Positions 9,054-18,925 of a stretch of 64,000 nt of DNA are shown here, one piece after another. The DNA comes from Roseobacter weihaiensis. Lineage in GTDB: Bacteria > Pseudomonadota > Alphaproteobacteria > Rhodobacterales > Rhodobacteraceae. Within the stretch, counting starts at the first letter, position 1, and each line of letters begins with the position of its first letter. The notes beneath the pieces are model-generated. The model worked only from the letters and a program-made list of their open reading frames with translations. It was not told the DNA's origin and made no database searches. The position numbers and the translations under genes are program-made. The stretch lies in NCBI RefSeq assembly GCF_020622345.1, contig NZ_JACNMO010000001.1:310001-374000 (forward strand), read 5' to 3'.

Positions 9054-9611
9054 ATGAATTAGTATACAGCCGATACACACTTCGGTCACGAGAACATCAT
9101 AAAACACTGTGGCCGCCCATTCCAATCGGCGAGCCACATGGACGCGGTATTGATTGAGAACCTCAGCGCGAAGGTTGGCCCAAAAGATGCGCTCTGGATT
9201 GTTGGTGACTTCGCCTTCGGTCAGAAGGCAAAGGATCGCAACTGGTTGACGAGGCTTTTCGCAAAGCTGCCGGGGGCGGAACAGCACCTTATCATCGGCA
9301 ACCACGATGGCGAAGCGACCCAGCAGCTGCCTTGGACCAGCGTGACACATCTTGCCGAAGTGGCGGATGGCAAAGGCCCACATTCGGTGCTTTGTCATTA
9401 CCCGATGATCACATGGCACCGCGCCCGAAAAGGCGCGCTTCACCTGTTCGGCCATGTTCACGACCAGTGGATGGGAAGCAGGAATGCCGTCAACGTCGGT
9501 GTTGATGTCTGGGGTTATGTCCCGATCACAATCCGAGACATCGAACAACGCGCAAAGGCACTGCCCGAGAACAAGCACTGGCAGGACGTAGAACATAATG
9601 CGGAGCTTTGA
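9054..9611 (+). pseudogene. Calcineurin-like metallophosphoesterase with a stop at codon 3
   Basis: An ATG (9054, AAGG 9-12 bases upstream) is followed by AAT and then TAG, after which the frame runs on as YTADTHFGHENIIKHCGRPF to 9611. All metallophosphoesterase motifs are there: DTHFGH, WIVGDFAFG, IIGNHDG, CHYPM and LFGHVHDQW. The first metal ligands (D, H) lie upstream of the next usable ATG (9138), so a protein started there would lack them. Intact homologues begin M-N-x-Y-Y-T-A-D-T-H-F-G-H. Either a nonsense mutation inactivated the gene or the base is an error. The family is a phage- and plasmid-borne phosphodiesterase of unclear role. Confidence 0.8.
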
Positions 9612-9612
9612 G

Positions 9613-9825
9613 ATGACCCAAACTGGTGGCAACGCGAAAAGCGATCTCGATGACAGTATCATCGCACAATCGATCGAATGCGGCCTGCATGCGCGATACA
9701 GCAATGACGTCAAAGGTGGCTGGTGGGCCAGAGCTCAGATCAGGGAAGAGCTCTTGAAGCGCGGCTGGTCGCTGCCGCCATACACGCATCCGCACGAACT
9801 CAACGACAGCGTGGAGGTGAAGTGA
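9613..9825 (+). CDS. Small conserved-looking protein, unknown
   Basis: 70 aa starting MTQTGGNAKSDL, one base after the stop of the metallophosphoesterase, which suggests translational coupling. The sequence SIECGLHARYSNDVKGGWWAR and LLKRGWSLPPYTHPHELND is well ordered and not low-complexity; I do not recognise the family. The next gene starts immediately after its stop. The three (metallophosphoesterase, this gene and the basic protein) form one packed unit, and the two flanking ones have stops at codon 3. Confidence 0.5.
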   Translation: MTQTGGNAKSDLDDSIIAQSIECGLHARYSNDVKGGWWARAQIREELLKRGWSLPPYTHPHELNDSVEVK

Positions 9826-9826
9826 G

Positions 9827-10054
9827 ATGTCTTGATCCAGACGCAAGACACCGATCACGGGTATCACCAAGGCCGAGAGCGACAAGCGCTTCAAGAAAGT
9901 AGAGCACAAGCGAGCGCGCCGGAAACTCAAAGCTGCGGACCTGACAGAATACACGCCACCCGACCCGAAAGCCTTCGGCAACCCTTGGGCCAGCGACAAG
10001 GAGGGGAAGCAAAGGATTGACCCGGACAAGTTCCCAGATTTGATGCGGAAATAG
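9827..10054 (+). pseudogene. Small basic protein with a stop at codon 3
   Basis: The frame reads M-S-stop-S-R-R-K-T-P-I-T-G-I-T-K-A-E-S-D, then KRFKKVEHKRARRKLKAAD and ends at TAG (10052-10054), 76 codons. The TGA at 9833-9835 sits where homologues that I remember have CGA (MSRSRRKTPI), a one-base C-to-T change. There is no later ATG except the penultimate codons. The protein is highly basic and may bind nucleic acid. It overlaps nothing and starts two bases after the previous stop. Confidence 0.6.
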
Positions 10055-10235
10055 CTCTCGGGAATTGTTCATTTTCAGAGCTCGACTATGGTCAGCGGCT
10101 GTTCGCTGTGTCAGCTATTAACTCACAGAATGCGGGACGAAGCGCTCAATAGATCCGTTTGAACGAGTGGTTGCTTCTGGAGTTTAAAGCCGACGTTCAG
10201 TTTAAGTAGTCTGATCGCGGTAACGCCCGTAAAAA

Positions 10236-10905
10236 GAGTGCTGTCAGACTAGTTCGAACCAGTCTCAGCTAGGGCAGGATGGCTGTCCCTTATTCCGCGC
10301 AAAGACCGCGCCATTCGGAGAGAGCGGCGGTGCGGTTCGTTTTGAAGATGTTCCGGCTTGAGAGACTGCGCTCCTGGTTGAAGTGATTTGAGACCGAGGC
10401 ATGGACGGAGGCGAATTTCTGGAGACTTCGCATACGGCGGAAACGGAGCATGGCACGCTCCCTTCGACGGAATGGGAGGTGGGAATTCTCGGCGCGATTG
10501 TTGAGCCAACGCCCAGCTTGTTGACGTCTTGCAGCGCCGACCTCGCTCAATGCCGCGCCGTATGAGCGAAGCCTGTCCGTCACCACAACCTCAACACGCC
10601 CATGCTTGCGCATTGCTTTCTTGAGGAATTTCAGGGCGGCATTCTTGTCCCGCTTCTTTGTGACGAAGCTCTCTAGTACCTCTCCTTCGTGATCGATGGC
10701 CCGCCACAGGTAGTGCCTCTCGCCATTGATTTTCACGAACATCTCGTCTAGACGCCACCTCCGCTTGCTGGATTGCATCGCTCCGATCCTGCGCTTTCGG
10801 ATCTCAGGGGACGTTTTGAAGTACTTGAATGGGCTCGGTCTGGTCATGACGGGACGCTAGTCTGCGCCCTGTCCCGGCTCAAGCCACGTTCTTCTGACAG
10901 AACCC
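10236..10905 (-). mobile_element. IS6-family element, internally deleted
   Basis: The ends are imperfect inverted repeats: GAGTGCTGTCAGA at 10236-10248 and, on the other strand, GGGTTCTGTCAGA at 10905-10893 (11 of 13 match). The 670-bp length is about 150 bp short of a usual IS6 member, in keeping with the deletion seen in the transposase. The 8-bp flanks differ (CGTAAAAA and TCTCGTGG), so no target duplication remains. The right end is only 40 bp from the stop codon of the giant gene. Confidence 0.75.
10290..10847 (-). pseudogene. IS6-family transposase with in-frame internal deletion
   Basis: 185 aa against about 230 for the family. It begins MTRPSPFKYFKTSPEI and jumps at once to RKRRIGAMQSSKRRW, losing the helix-turn-helix and SLRNVEDLL region (about 45 residues) that follows TSPEI in intact copies. 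The DDE residues survive: D in RWRLDEMF, D in VVVTDRLRSY, E in NNRAENSH. Without its DNA-binding N-terminus it is unlikely to move the element. The short EI repeat on both sides suggests recombination. Confidence 0.8.
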
Positions 10906-10944
10906 TCTCGTGGGAGACGCGAAACCCATTCACGACTATCCAAG

Positions 10945-13900
10945 CTATTTCTGTGAGTTCGGGGCCGAAGGCTCCTGTCCAAATAGCTCCTGCATGGTGA
11001 ATTTGGCCGCAAACGTAGTCTTGCCTCGAACGATCGACGACAGCCCATCCGGACTGGTGTGAAACGCTTCCACGATTTTCAACGCTTGTACGGAAGCTTC
11101 ATCCAAATCAGGCGCTGGTCCATCGGCGTCGGCTGCCACACGTTCGTACTCCCGGATCAGCACCGCGCGATCTGCGGCGCCTTTAAGGTCCGCCCAATCA
11201 GAGGGCATCTTTAGTGCAAAGTCCCATAGTTTGTCTGAAACCCAGGCTCCCGCGCTGCCTGCTTGGATCGGTGCAGGTTGTTTGAACGCGGCATGGTCTT
11301 CACCTATGTCGTTAGGCTTGGGCACCCATCCCCCGCTACCTTCGGCCCCGGCGGCCCGCTCGACAAAAAGAACCTCAAGCCAAGGCGCGTCTGCCGTGGC
11401 CTTTACCTCTTGTAGGATCTCACCCGGCTCCCGCTGAACATAGCTGCCGCCATCGACCATGATCGCCAGGTCGTCACTGGGAGCGTTGTTTTCCCATTCA
11501 ACAGACAGCCGCGCCTCGCGGGCGGGCGGGATCCGGCCAAAGGCCTCGATCGGGCGCGATAGCTCCAATCCCGGGCGGCTGTTCGGCTGACACGCCGCAA
11601 GTGAAAGACGCACAAACGGCATGTAGCTGCGCCGGGCAGCCATGGGGACATCGACGATCCACACATCGCAGACGGCATCCAGCTTGGCCTCGAACAACAC
11701 CGCTGAAACCTTCTCCGTGTCCCCCGACGGATCTGCCACGTCAGGCAGGGTTAAATGTGCCATACGGTCCGTTTGAGGGACGCCGATAAAGTCCGCGCCG
11801 GTGATGAAATCCGGCAGGCTGGTGCTGGCGAATTTCGGGTCCCGCCCATGAAGGCTCACGAAGGTGCGCATCCGCTCGGGAATATCGCTTGGCTTGGTCT
11901 CGACCTTATCCACCTCTGACGGCGTATCGGGGTCCAACACGGCCCCATCCCACAACAGCACCGCAAGGCGCTGCCCCTGCCCTGCATCATACCATGGCCG
12001 GTTCAGGAAAAACCGCAGCTTGGTTGCGCGTGTAAGAACGACCCCGGTGCGGTTGGGATGGTTTAAACTACCTGATACGATCGTGATCCGCTCCTCGGAA
12101 AAAACCGGCAGCATGGGTTCGGCCAATGACGGCTCTGCGGGCCGTGCCGTGGCGGGCACCTTGATCGCGACTTCGGGCCCAGGTGTGACAAACGCCTCTG
12201 GGTCCTGCATCGCGGGAAACACAGGCGCATGGCGTGACAACGCCGCAATGCGGACGGTCAGTTCCCGCGCACGGGTGTCAACGAAATCATAGATCAAGCA
12301 CCGCGGCACCCCGGCATCATCGCGCAGCAGGTTGACCGGGGCGTTCGGCTCATCCGGAAGGTTTTCAACAGGGGTCTGCGTTCCATCCAGTATGGTCCAG
12401 CCGTCCCCTTGGGTCGGCGCAAAGGGGCGCAGGAATTCCGCCTCTTGCCGTCTCGCTGGGCGGGTGATGTCATCGGTCCATTCCTCCCACTTGGCCTCGA
12501 TGCGCAGCTCAGCGGTTGACGGGCGGTGCACGGCCACATCTCCGCCAAACATCAGCGTCGTGGCATTGGGATCAAGGGCCTCGGTCGGGTCAGTCGGCAG
12601 GGTTGTACCTCCGTGTGCCTTCAGCGCATCGTCGATCACCGCGATGGTGGCTTGCTTTGGCTGCAACGCAGGTTTTTCAGGGGCCCCAGCCTCCGGCGCC
12701 GGAGGGTTCATGGCCGCCGCAACACCTTCGGACAAATCCCACCGGACGGTTCGCAGAACAGGCGCTTCCACCGGCAAAAGCGTCGGCGCCGCGACAGGCC
12801 TTTGTGTGGCATTGGTCAGCGTCAAATGCTCCATCGTCGTCAAGCTGCGCAGGGGCGCAGACTGTAACAGGTCTACCAGACCAGAGGCGCGAAGGGCCGC
12901 ATCCCCGGATTTGAAACGATCCGCCCCCGCCATCGCCGATGCGGCGGCCAGTCGGATCAGGTTGTGACCCTTGATGAAGCTTTCATCTGCAGGTGCAAAC
13001 CAGGTGCAAAGCCTGCAACTACGCCCCTCTGCTACCTCGACACGCAACGTTGGGACCGTGCGGCCCAGCGGCCCCCGATCCGTATCCAGAAGGAACAAAG
13101 CCACGCCGGCGTCCTCGTTTTCAACCACCAGGTTCGCTCGATTGCTCGATCCGGGGCGCGCCAACTGGATCAGACACGGCAACAGGTCGGGCCAGCGCGC
13201 GCCTTCCTCCAACACCCGGATCCGCGCAGGTTCGCTGAGAAGTGCCCTATCGTCACGTATTGGCATCACGCACAAGAAGACGGCCAGGGGGTCGGGATAG
13301 TAAGGAAATTCGACGGGAGTTTCCTCGCCCTGCATAAAGACACCGCCACGTGTCACCTGTTCCAGAACAGATGTTTCAGATGCGGTGGACAGCGGGTCGT
13401 TTGCCAGATCATCGGGATCGTTGTCTGTGAACTGGACCGGTCTGGGCGGGTCCACGGCAATACCGCCGCCTATTGCCGACGGAAATCCGCCACTCCAGTC
13501 GACCTGACGAACGCTACGTCGGCTGAACATCCCTTTTGGACGCGTGATTGCCCCGTCTTGAAAGCTATCCACCTCTGCATCTGCAAGGACACCGGTCACC
13601 TCTGCCGTGGTGACGTCAATCCTTGGCGGCAAGATATACCTTTCGACATCGGCAACCTCATCATAGCCTGCGTCGCGCAGGATCAGCGTATCCACCGAAT
13701 TGCCGGGCCATTTCGCGATGTCCTCGGCAGAAAACAAAGGTTCGTTTGCCGTCGCAGGCAGCAAAAGCTGCGGGGCTGCGATGGGCTCGTTGCGCCCGAA
13801 TATCAGCGGCGCTGGCCGCCCATCGGTTAGGTATCCATCCCCAAGCGCAAGGGGGGCGCTCGCATCCTCATAGTGCACCCGCGCCTCGCGCAGTGCCGGC

Positions 13901-15219
13901 CCACCACGGTTCAGATACACGGGTCGTGCCCCTAAGACATATCCCATTTGTTCCCAAAGCGGCGGGACGCCAGTCGCAATCCCGTCCTTGATAGGCTCTT
14001 GCGGGTCGACCGTCGCCTCTCTGTAATCCAGTTCGATCGGCAACGGACCGTCGGCGATGTCCTGCATCGGGGCAAAGAACGGATCCAGGCTGAACTCATC
14101 ACGTCGGCTGCGCCGGGGCAATGACAGGGCGCGACCGCTCCATGTCAAAAGGGTCTCTTGTACAACCACATCCGGGCGACCACCGACCACAGCGGATTTG
14201 CCATCGGGCGATGTGGCGACGGGATCATCCAGGAACCGGTTGAGCGGTGTGAAATAGGCTGTCGTCCGCTCCCGCAAAGCGTCACGTTCGGGGGTGGCCG
14301 TATCAAGGTTCACACTGATGTCTGTGCCACGCACCAGACCATAGGCGATGTCGCGCTCCCCCGCGTCAAACCACACGAATTCACTGTCTTGCGCGATGCC
14401 GATATCGACCCGCATCCCGATTGTCAGGGTCTCGGCGAAAATCAGTGGCGTTTGTGCCTCCGTAAGGGCCTCTGCGGCAATCGCACTCCCCAGACGAGAG
14501 GCCTCCTCCTCCAGACGCCCTCGATCCATGAGAGCGATGCCGTAGGTGCGCAGTTGCGGCAGATGGTCATCGACCTCTTCGGGCGTCTCTGCGCGGCGGG
14601 CCTGTTCGGCGCTGCTCTTGGCGGCAAGTGTCACGGATCGGGTGATCTGTTCTTCGTCCACGGTTTGCAAGGTAAACCGCTGCGTGTTGTCAAGCTTCTC
14701 GCCCAGGTTGACCAAACCGGAACTCGGTTCGGGCGCGCCATTTGCGAACCATTCCTCCCTGCCCGCAGGCCGGAACGCCAGCGCGCCACGGGTGTTCGGG
14801 TCAATTGCCGTGGCAGTCCAGCTGAAGACATCGCGCGTCGCCGTGCGTACCCCCACCCGCAGAAAACCGGCGTCCCCATTGGTATGCGTGGTCAGGTCTT
14901 CAATCTCGATCTCGTAATCCCGCACAAGGCCCAGTTTTTCAGCCAGCACAGGGTGGGCATAAAGCTCGTAGAATTTGCGCAACGCCTTGTCGGCGGCGTC
15001 GTCCTGCGACAGGTCCTCCTCGATCACACCTTCCGATGTGCGACGTGCAAGCGCGGCAGCCGCCAACAGCTCGCCCATATTGCGCGGCCCCGGCGCAGCG
15101 GTTGGAGGCAGCGCGGTCTTGTCAGCATCAAAGCCAAAACCGCCTAACGTGCCAAGTGCGTCCGTGATCTGTTCCTGCACTGCGCTCAACGTCTCTGGAC
15201 CAGGCGCAAACCCGGGCAC
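10945..15219 (-). CDS. Giant protein B, C-terminal frame (unknown function)
   Basis: 1,424 aa as read from a GTG at 15219, which has no ribosome site. The open frame extends upstream to about 15280 as coding-like sequence (WTNAFTNESSNSDKT), so this is most likely the continuation of the 15186-16532 frame after a one-base loss, giving an 1,862-residue protein. It is soluble, acidic and beta-rich. Landmarks are RPVQFTDNDPDDLANDP (middle), FPYYPDPLAVFLCVMP, and RFFLNRPWYDAGQGQRLAVLL in the last third. I recall similar RPWxxxGxGxxLxVxLW segments in uncharacterised giant proteins of other bacteria but cannot check this. No enzyme motif, repeat array or membrane helix was seen. Confidence 0.75.
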   Translation of the reverse strand: MPGFAPGPETLSAVQEQITDALGTLGGFGFDADKTALPPTAAPGPRNMGELLAAAALARRTSEGVIEEDLSQDDAADKALRKFYELYAHPVLAEKLGLVRDYEIEIEDLTTHTNGDAGFLRVGVRTATRDVFSWTATAIDPNTRGALAFRPAGREEWFANGAPEPSSGLVNLGEKLDNTQRFTLQTVDEEQITRSVTLAAKSSAEQARRAETPEEVDDHLPQLRTYGIALMDRGRLEEEASRLGSAIAAEALTEAQTPLIFAETLTIGMRVDIGIAQDSEFVWFDAGERDIAYGLVRGTDISVNLDTATPERDALRERTTAYFTPLNRFLDDPVATSPDGKSAVVGGRPDVVVQETLLTWSGRALSLPRRSRRDEFSLDPFFAPMQDIADGPLPIELDYREATVDPQEPIKDGIATGVPPLWEQMGYVLGARPVYLNRGGPALREARVHYEDASAPLALGDGYLTDGRPAPLIFGRNEPIAAPQLLLPATANEPLFSAEDIAKWPGNSVDTLILRDAGYDEVADVERYILPPRIDVTTAEVTGVLADAEVDSFQDGAITRPKGMFSRRSVRQVDWSGGFPSAIGGGIAVDPPRPVQFTDNDPDDLANDPLSTASETSVLEQVTRGGVFMQGEETPVEFPYYPDPLAVFLCVMPIRDDRALLSEPARIRVLEEGARWPDLLPCLIQLARPGSSNRANLVVENEDAGVALFLLDTDRGPLGRTVPTLRVEVAEGRSCRLCTWFAPADESFIKGHNLIRLAAASAMAGADRFKSGDAALRASGLVDLLQSAPLRSLTTMEHLTLTNATQRPVAAPTLLPVEAPVLRTVRWDLSEGVAAAMNPPAPEAGAPEKPALQPKQATIAVIDDALKAHGGTTLPTDPTEALDPNATTLMFGGDVAVHRPSTAELRIEAKWEEWTDDITRPARRQEAEFLRPFAPTQGDGWTILDGTQTPVENLPDEPNAPVNLLRDDAGVPRCLIYDFVDTRARELTVRIAALSRHAPVFPAMQDPEAFVTPGPEVAIKVPATARPAEPSLAEPMLPVFSEERITIVSGSLNHPNRTGVVLTRATKLRFFLNRPWYDAGQGQRLAVLLWDGAVLDPDTPSEVDKVETKPSDIPERMRTFVSLHGRDPKFASTSLPDFITGADFIGVPQTDRMAHLTLPDVADPSGDTEKVSAVLFEAKLDAVCDVWIVDVPMAARRSYMPFVRLSLAACQPNSRPGLELSRPIEAFGRIPPAREARLSVEWENNAPSDDLAIMVDGGSYVQREPGEILQEVKATADAPWLEVLFVERAAGAEGSGGWVPKPNDIGEDHAAFKQPAPIQAGSAGAWVSDKLWDFALKMPSDWADLKGAADRAVLIREYERVAADADGPAPDLDEASVQALKIVEAFHTSPDGLSSIVRGKTTFAAKFTMQELFGQEPSAPNSQK

Positions 15220-16532
15220 GGTTTTGTCTGAATTGCTGGACTCATTGGTGAATGCATTCGTCCAGGTCTCGGTTTCGCGTTAATCAGGGCCTCGGAATAG
15301 GCAAGTGCCTCAGCGTCCTGATTCAGGATTAATTCCCCGAAACCAGGGCGCAATGCGCCGATCTTCTGCGACCGATCCACGGCATCTTCTCTAAGCCCCA
15401 GCGAACGCAAAGTGGTCTGGTTCTCCCACAGCAAGGATCGCACAGTCGCCGCACGCCTTGCCTCAGACAGGTCGGTGTTGTTTGCCGCTTCAAACTGGCT
15501 GTCCAACGGATCGACCACTTGCGGAAAGGTCGTCATGACGGTGTTCAGCAATCGCCCATGGATAGTCCCCACAAGGTCCCCCGCCGTCAAACCGCCACCG
15601 TAGCGCCCATCCCCTGTGCCCTTCAAATACGCGTCAGCGCTTAGCGCAGAGGCCAGCAACTCGGCGGAACTGAACTCCGAAAACGCGCCCGCAAGGCTGC
15701 TGGCATGATCACTGCGCAAAGTGGCCCGGGTGAAATCCGACGCCGCCAGCCGGTCGGACAGCGTTTGCCAACGATCCGCATCCGCCGAGTTCTTGGCGCT
15801 TTCATAGGCCCGCTCCGTTGTGTTGCCCGGAAACAGGAGAGCTCGCGCCAGATCCTCAAGCTCTTGGCGTGTGAAAAGCGCAGCCCAGACCTCGGATGCC
15901 GTCGCCTCATCCCACGCGTCACTCACGCGCTTACCGGCCACCCTGCCGGAATAATCCGCCGAAAGAAGGCTGCCAAACAAATCGGCGTAGTCCCTGACTT
16001 CAGGCGTCAAGAGAACCTCATTCGTCGCAGTTTTTGGCAACCCATCAAGCAGAATGCTGCATGGGATTTGAAACTCTGTGCCATCGGGCAAGTTAATCGG
16101 GCACATCTCGATCTGGGGTGGCGGCGGCGGCGGCGGGTCCTTCGCTTCAGCCGCGATATGGGTCAATGTATGAACCCGCGCCAAGGCTCTTGGCAGGTCT
16201 TGCAGCCAATCCGCGAGATTGCTGATCAACACGTCAGCCAATGACTTCGGTGTGCCCTTTGTGTAGGTCTCATCCGTGATCGTTTTGTCCCAAAGAAGCG
16301 CTTGATTGCCCTCGATCTGATCGGGGTCGGGTTCGTTCAGCGTTTTGGGGTCGTCAAAAGCAGCCGCAAGGGCCTTAGACTCCAAGGGTTTGTCCGCCAA
16401 CCACCGAAAGGCCAGACCGTTGCCTTTACCGTTGGGTTGGAACACCAGGCTTATCCGGGCCTTCCCGTCGTGGATGCCATCGGGGACGGTCGCGATGTCA
16501 AAGCCCAATTTACGGGCGTCTTTGGTGCTCAT
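15186..16532 (-). CDS. Giant protein B, N-terminal frame (unknown function)
   Basis: 448 aa from ATG 16532, which lies 3 bases after the stop of the upstream giant gene, so the two are co-transcribed and probably coupled. The first ~420 residues look like real coding sequence (GLAFRWLADKPLESKALAAA, then a proline run PPPPPPPQIEM near residue 140). The last ~25 residues (KPRPGRMHSPMSPAIQTKP) are Arg/Pro-rich, as out-of-frame GC-rich DNA reads. One base back, the frame continues cleanly into 10945-15219. I therefore read this as the N-terminal third of one 1,862-residue protein. Function unknown; mostly helical. Confidence 0.75.
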   Translation of the reverse strand: MSTKDARKLGFDIATVPDGIHDGKARISLVFQPNGKGNGLAFRWLADKPLESKALAAAFDDPKTLNEPDPDQIEGNQALLWDKTITDETYTKGTPKSLADVLISNLADWLQDLPRALARVHTLTHIAAEAKDPPPPPPPQIEMCPINLPDGTEFQIPCSILLDGLPKTATNEVLLTPEVRDYADLFGSLLSADYSGRVAGKRVSDAWDEATASEVWAALFTRQELEDLARALLFPGNTTERAYESAKNSADADRWQTLSDRLAASDFTRATLRSDHASSLAGAFSEFSSAELLASALSADAYLKGTGDGRYGGGLTAGDLVGTIHGRLLNTVMTTFPQVVDPLDSQFEAANNTDLSEARRAATVRSLLWENQTTLRSLGLREDAVDRSQKIGALRPGFGELILNQDAEALAYSEALINAKPRPGRMHSPMSPAIQTKPCPGLRLVQRR

Positions 16533-16535
16533 GGA

Positions 16536-18866
16536 TCAGCCCTCCACACTTGCCACCGTACGCGGCTTCTTCAATCCTTGCGGATAACTTGCGTTGTAAT
16601 CGTCCCACTTCACCATGCGCGCAGGGGTTTGCACCCGGATCAATGGGCGGTCCCACGCCGTGCCGTCTTCTCGGAACTGCATGAACTGGGCGACAGACTT
16701 CGCGCGGCTGCCTGAACCGGCTATGCGCTTCTCCACACTGAACCGGAAATTGACCCGCACAAACCCAACCGAGAAGGAGAAGGAAACCGTCACCCGGCCT
16801 ATCATGTTTCCGTCGGCATGGCGCATTTCCATGAGGATATTCACCACGATTCCAAACATTCCGATGGAGCCTGCGCCATAGGCGCGCAGGAACCCGGTAA
16901 TGACGGTGCTGCCTCCGAATGCCTTGGCGATATATACCCCGGCGGTAATCTGTCCGTGACCGCGGATCAGGCCAAAATCCAGCGGCACCATGGCACCGTA
17001 TTCCATGCTGGCTTCAAAACCGACAATCTTGGTGTTGGCTGATATGCTGATAAAGCCGCCGCCACCCAGCGGAGGGACAGAGATCAGGAAAGGCTTCGAT
17101 CGACGCCCCACCCCCGCCCGGAACAACAGTTCGCCATCATCCAACGGCAGCTCCGCCGACACGTTCAGCGAGATCTGGGAAAAGATCATTGGCCCCAAGG
17201 GGATGGTCGGCAAATTGTATCGGACGCCCACCTCTATCTTCGGCGGCAGTAGCGAGATTTCATAATAGGGCCCCTGCTCCCCGCCACCCGACAGATACTT
17301 CGACAAGGCTGCGATGAACTGGACCATGGGGCCCAGCTCAAAGTCCTCGGGCAGCACTGACAGCTTGGAAGCTTGCCCCGTTCCGGCAAAGAACCGCGCC
17401 GCACGGAAGTGCAGTTTTACAACGTCGAAACCAGGCAGGATGTTAATGGTAAACGGATGCAGAACAGCGTCCGCCCGGAATCGCGCTTCTTGCGTCAGAA
17501 AGTGATACGAGGCCGTGGAATCCAGAAGAAGGTCACCGCGTCGTGCCTCGAAATCTTCCTTGCTGATCTTCGTCCCCTTAAGTTCGGGGTAGAAGCGCGC
17601 ACGCACGTTTTCCATGCCACCGGCAGACCCTTCGACCAACCAGTATTTCGAATCCGGGTCGTTCAGACGCTCCGGCCCACCAGGAGAACTCGGCGTGATA
17701 ATCTCGAATATCGGCCGTCCTTCGGGAAAATCGCGCAAGGGTGTTTCCCAGGGGAATGACACGGTCTGCTGCACCGGCAAAAGCGCCAGGATCGCGTTTT
17801 CGAGGTCCTCTTTTAGGCGACCCAGCGTGAAGATGTCTTTGAACTGCCCAGCCTGAAGCGTGTCCATGAGGCCCACGAGCACCTCGACCGCGCCTTGCAG
17901 GGCCAAAGGCTCTTCCACGAACGCGCGCAGTTTTGAAAGGGTGTCACTGTCCAGCTTTGCAGCGGCACCAAGCTCGGTCAGTGTCGTCAGCTCTTCCTCG
18001 ACCGCTTCCCTGGATCCGATCACACCATCGGTGATTTCCGCCTTCACGAAATACCCAAGCAACGTAGGTTCGTCGTTCTCGACCAACTGCCCTTCGATAG
18101 TTACCAGAACTGGCAAGGCGACGTCTCTCCAGACCGGAGAGGCGAGCGCCACCAGAGTGCCAAGACCCGCGGTGGCCCAACCATTTAGCCCTGCCAGCGC
18201 AGTGTCACCAATGGTCCGCACTTCGGCAATAAGGGCCGCAATGACCTTGTTTTCACCAGCCGCAAAGGCAAGCGCATCGCGCAGAACAGGCAATGCCGCC
18301 CCGTGGCTATCGATCGCATCAATCCGGGCGATGATAGCATCGGATGCAGACCGCGCGGCTGTTACCGCTGCCTCCACATCATCGATGTAAGACTTGAACA
18401 GATTGGCATCGATACTGCGCAGGCTTTCCTTGAAAGCATTTACCGAGGTGAAGTCGACCGTATCGGACAGTCCCAGCAGGTCTTTGAGCGCATCCTTTAT
18501 CGCGCTTGTGCCGCCTTCTATGGCCGCCTTGATTGTCGCAAGATCATCCGCAGTTTCAGCCTTGTCGGTGATTTCCAGCGACGTGGCTCGGTCGGCCTCC
18601 TCAATCATATCCGCCATGCCACGAGACAGATCCCGTACCGCGCCAAGCGCAGAGGCTTGCAAGCGGAACAACTCCGCCGCAGGTTCAAAAAGTTTGATAT
18701 CAAGGCACGTCGTTGAATTCGCGGCTTTTGTCAGCCCCTCAACAAGAAAGCGTCCCTGAGTGGTGGTCTCTTTGGCCCGATCCAGCGCTTGCAACGTCCG
18801 CGCACGCGCGCGCCACAACGCCTGCGGTTTGCTTGGCGGGTTAAGCTCGGTGATCCGGGCCTCCAA
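16536..18866 (-). CDS. Giant protein A, C-terminal frame (unknown function)
   Basis: 776 aa if begun at a TTG (18866) that has no ribosome site and lies inside a helix (LATLEARITELN). The same frame is open and coding-like for about 50 more codons upstream (GVILDTQEKLDAFNSAC, then KAALTREGARLFGHFDKAD) with no start codon, so it is the continuation of 18926-23917 after a one-base shift. The first half is coiled-coil-like helix; the last ~250 residues are beta-rich with alternating small and hydrophobic residues (GGFISISANTKIVGFEASM, SFSFSVGFVRVNFRFSVE), resembling a barrel or beta-sandwich shell. It ends TVASVEG, a natural terminus just before protein B. Confidence 0.75.
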   Translation of the reverse strand: MEARITELNPPSKPQALWRARARTLQALDRAKETTTQGRFLVEGLTKAANSTTCLDIKLFEPAAELFRLQASALGAVRDLSRGMADMIEEADRATSLEITDKAETADDLATIKAAIEGGTSAIKDALKDLLGLSDTVDFTSVNAFKESLRSIDANLFKSYIDDVEAAVTAARSASDAIIARIDAIDSHGAALPVLRDALAFAAGENKVIAALIAEVRTIGDTALAGLNGWATAGLGTLVALASPVWRDVALPVLVTIEGQLVENDEPTLLGYFVKAEITDGVIGSREAVEEELTTLTELGAAAKLDSDTLSKLRAFVEEPLALQGAVEVLVGLMDTLQAGQFKDIFTLGRLKEDLENAILALLPVQQTVSFPWETPLRDFPEGRPIFEIITPSSPGGPERLNDPDSKYWLVEGSAGGMENVRARFYPELKGTKISKEDFEARRGDLLLDSTASYHFLTQEARFRADAVLHPFTINILPGFDVVKLHFRAARFFAGTGQASKLSVLPEDFELGPMVQFIAALSKYLSGGGEQGPYYEISLLPPKIEVGVRYNLPTIPLGPMIFSQISLNVSAELPLDDGELLFRAGVGRRSKPFLISVPPLGGGGFISISANTKIVGFEASMEYGAMVPLDFGLIRGHGQITAGVYIAKAFGGSTVITGFLRAYGAGSIGMFGIVVNILMEMRHADGNMIGRVTVSFSFSVGFVRVNFRFSVEKRIAGSGSRAKSVAQFMQFREDGTAWDRPLIRVQTPARMVKWDDYNASYPQGLKKPRTVASVEG

Positions 18867-18925
18867 CGTCGCCAGTTTTGCATCTGCCTTGTCAAAGTGC
18901 CCAAAGAGCCGGGCACCCTCCCTAG

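Noticed and set aside
9054-9835. Recoded stops (suppressor tRNA, selenocysteine) at codon 3
   Set aside because: One is TAG and one TGA, at unconserved N-terminal positions and without a recoding element.
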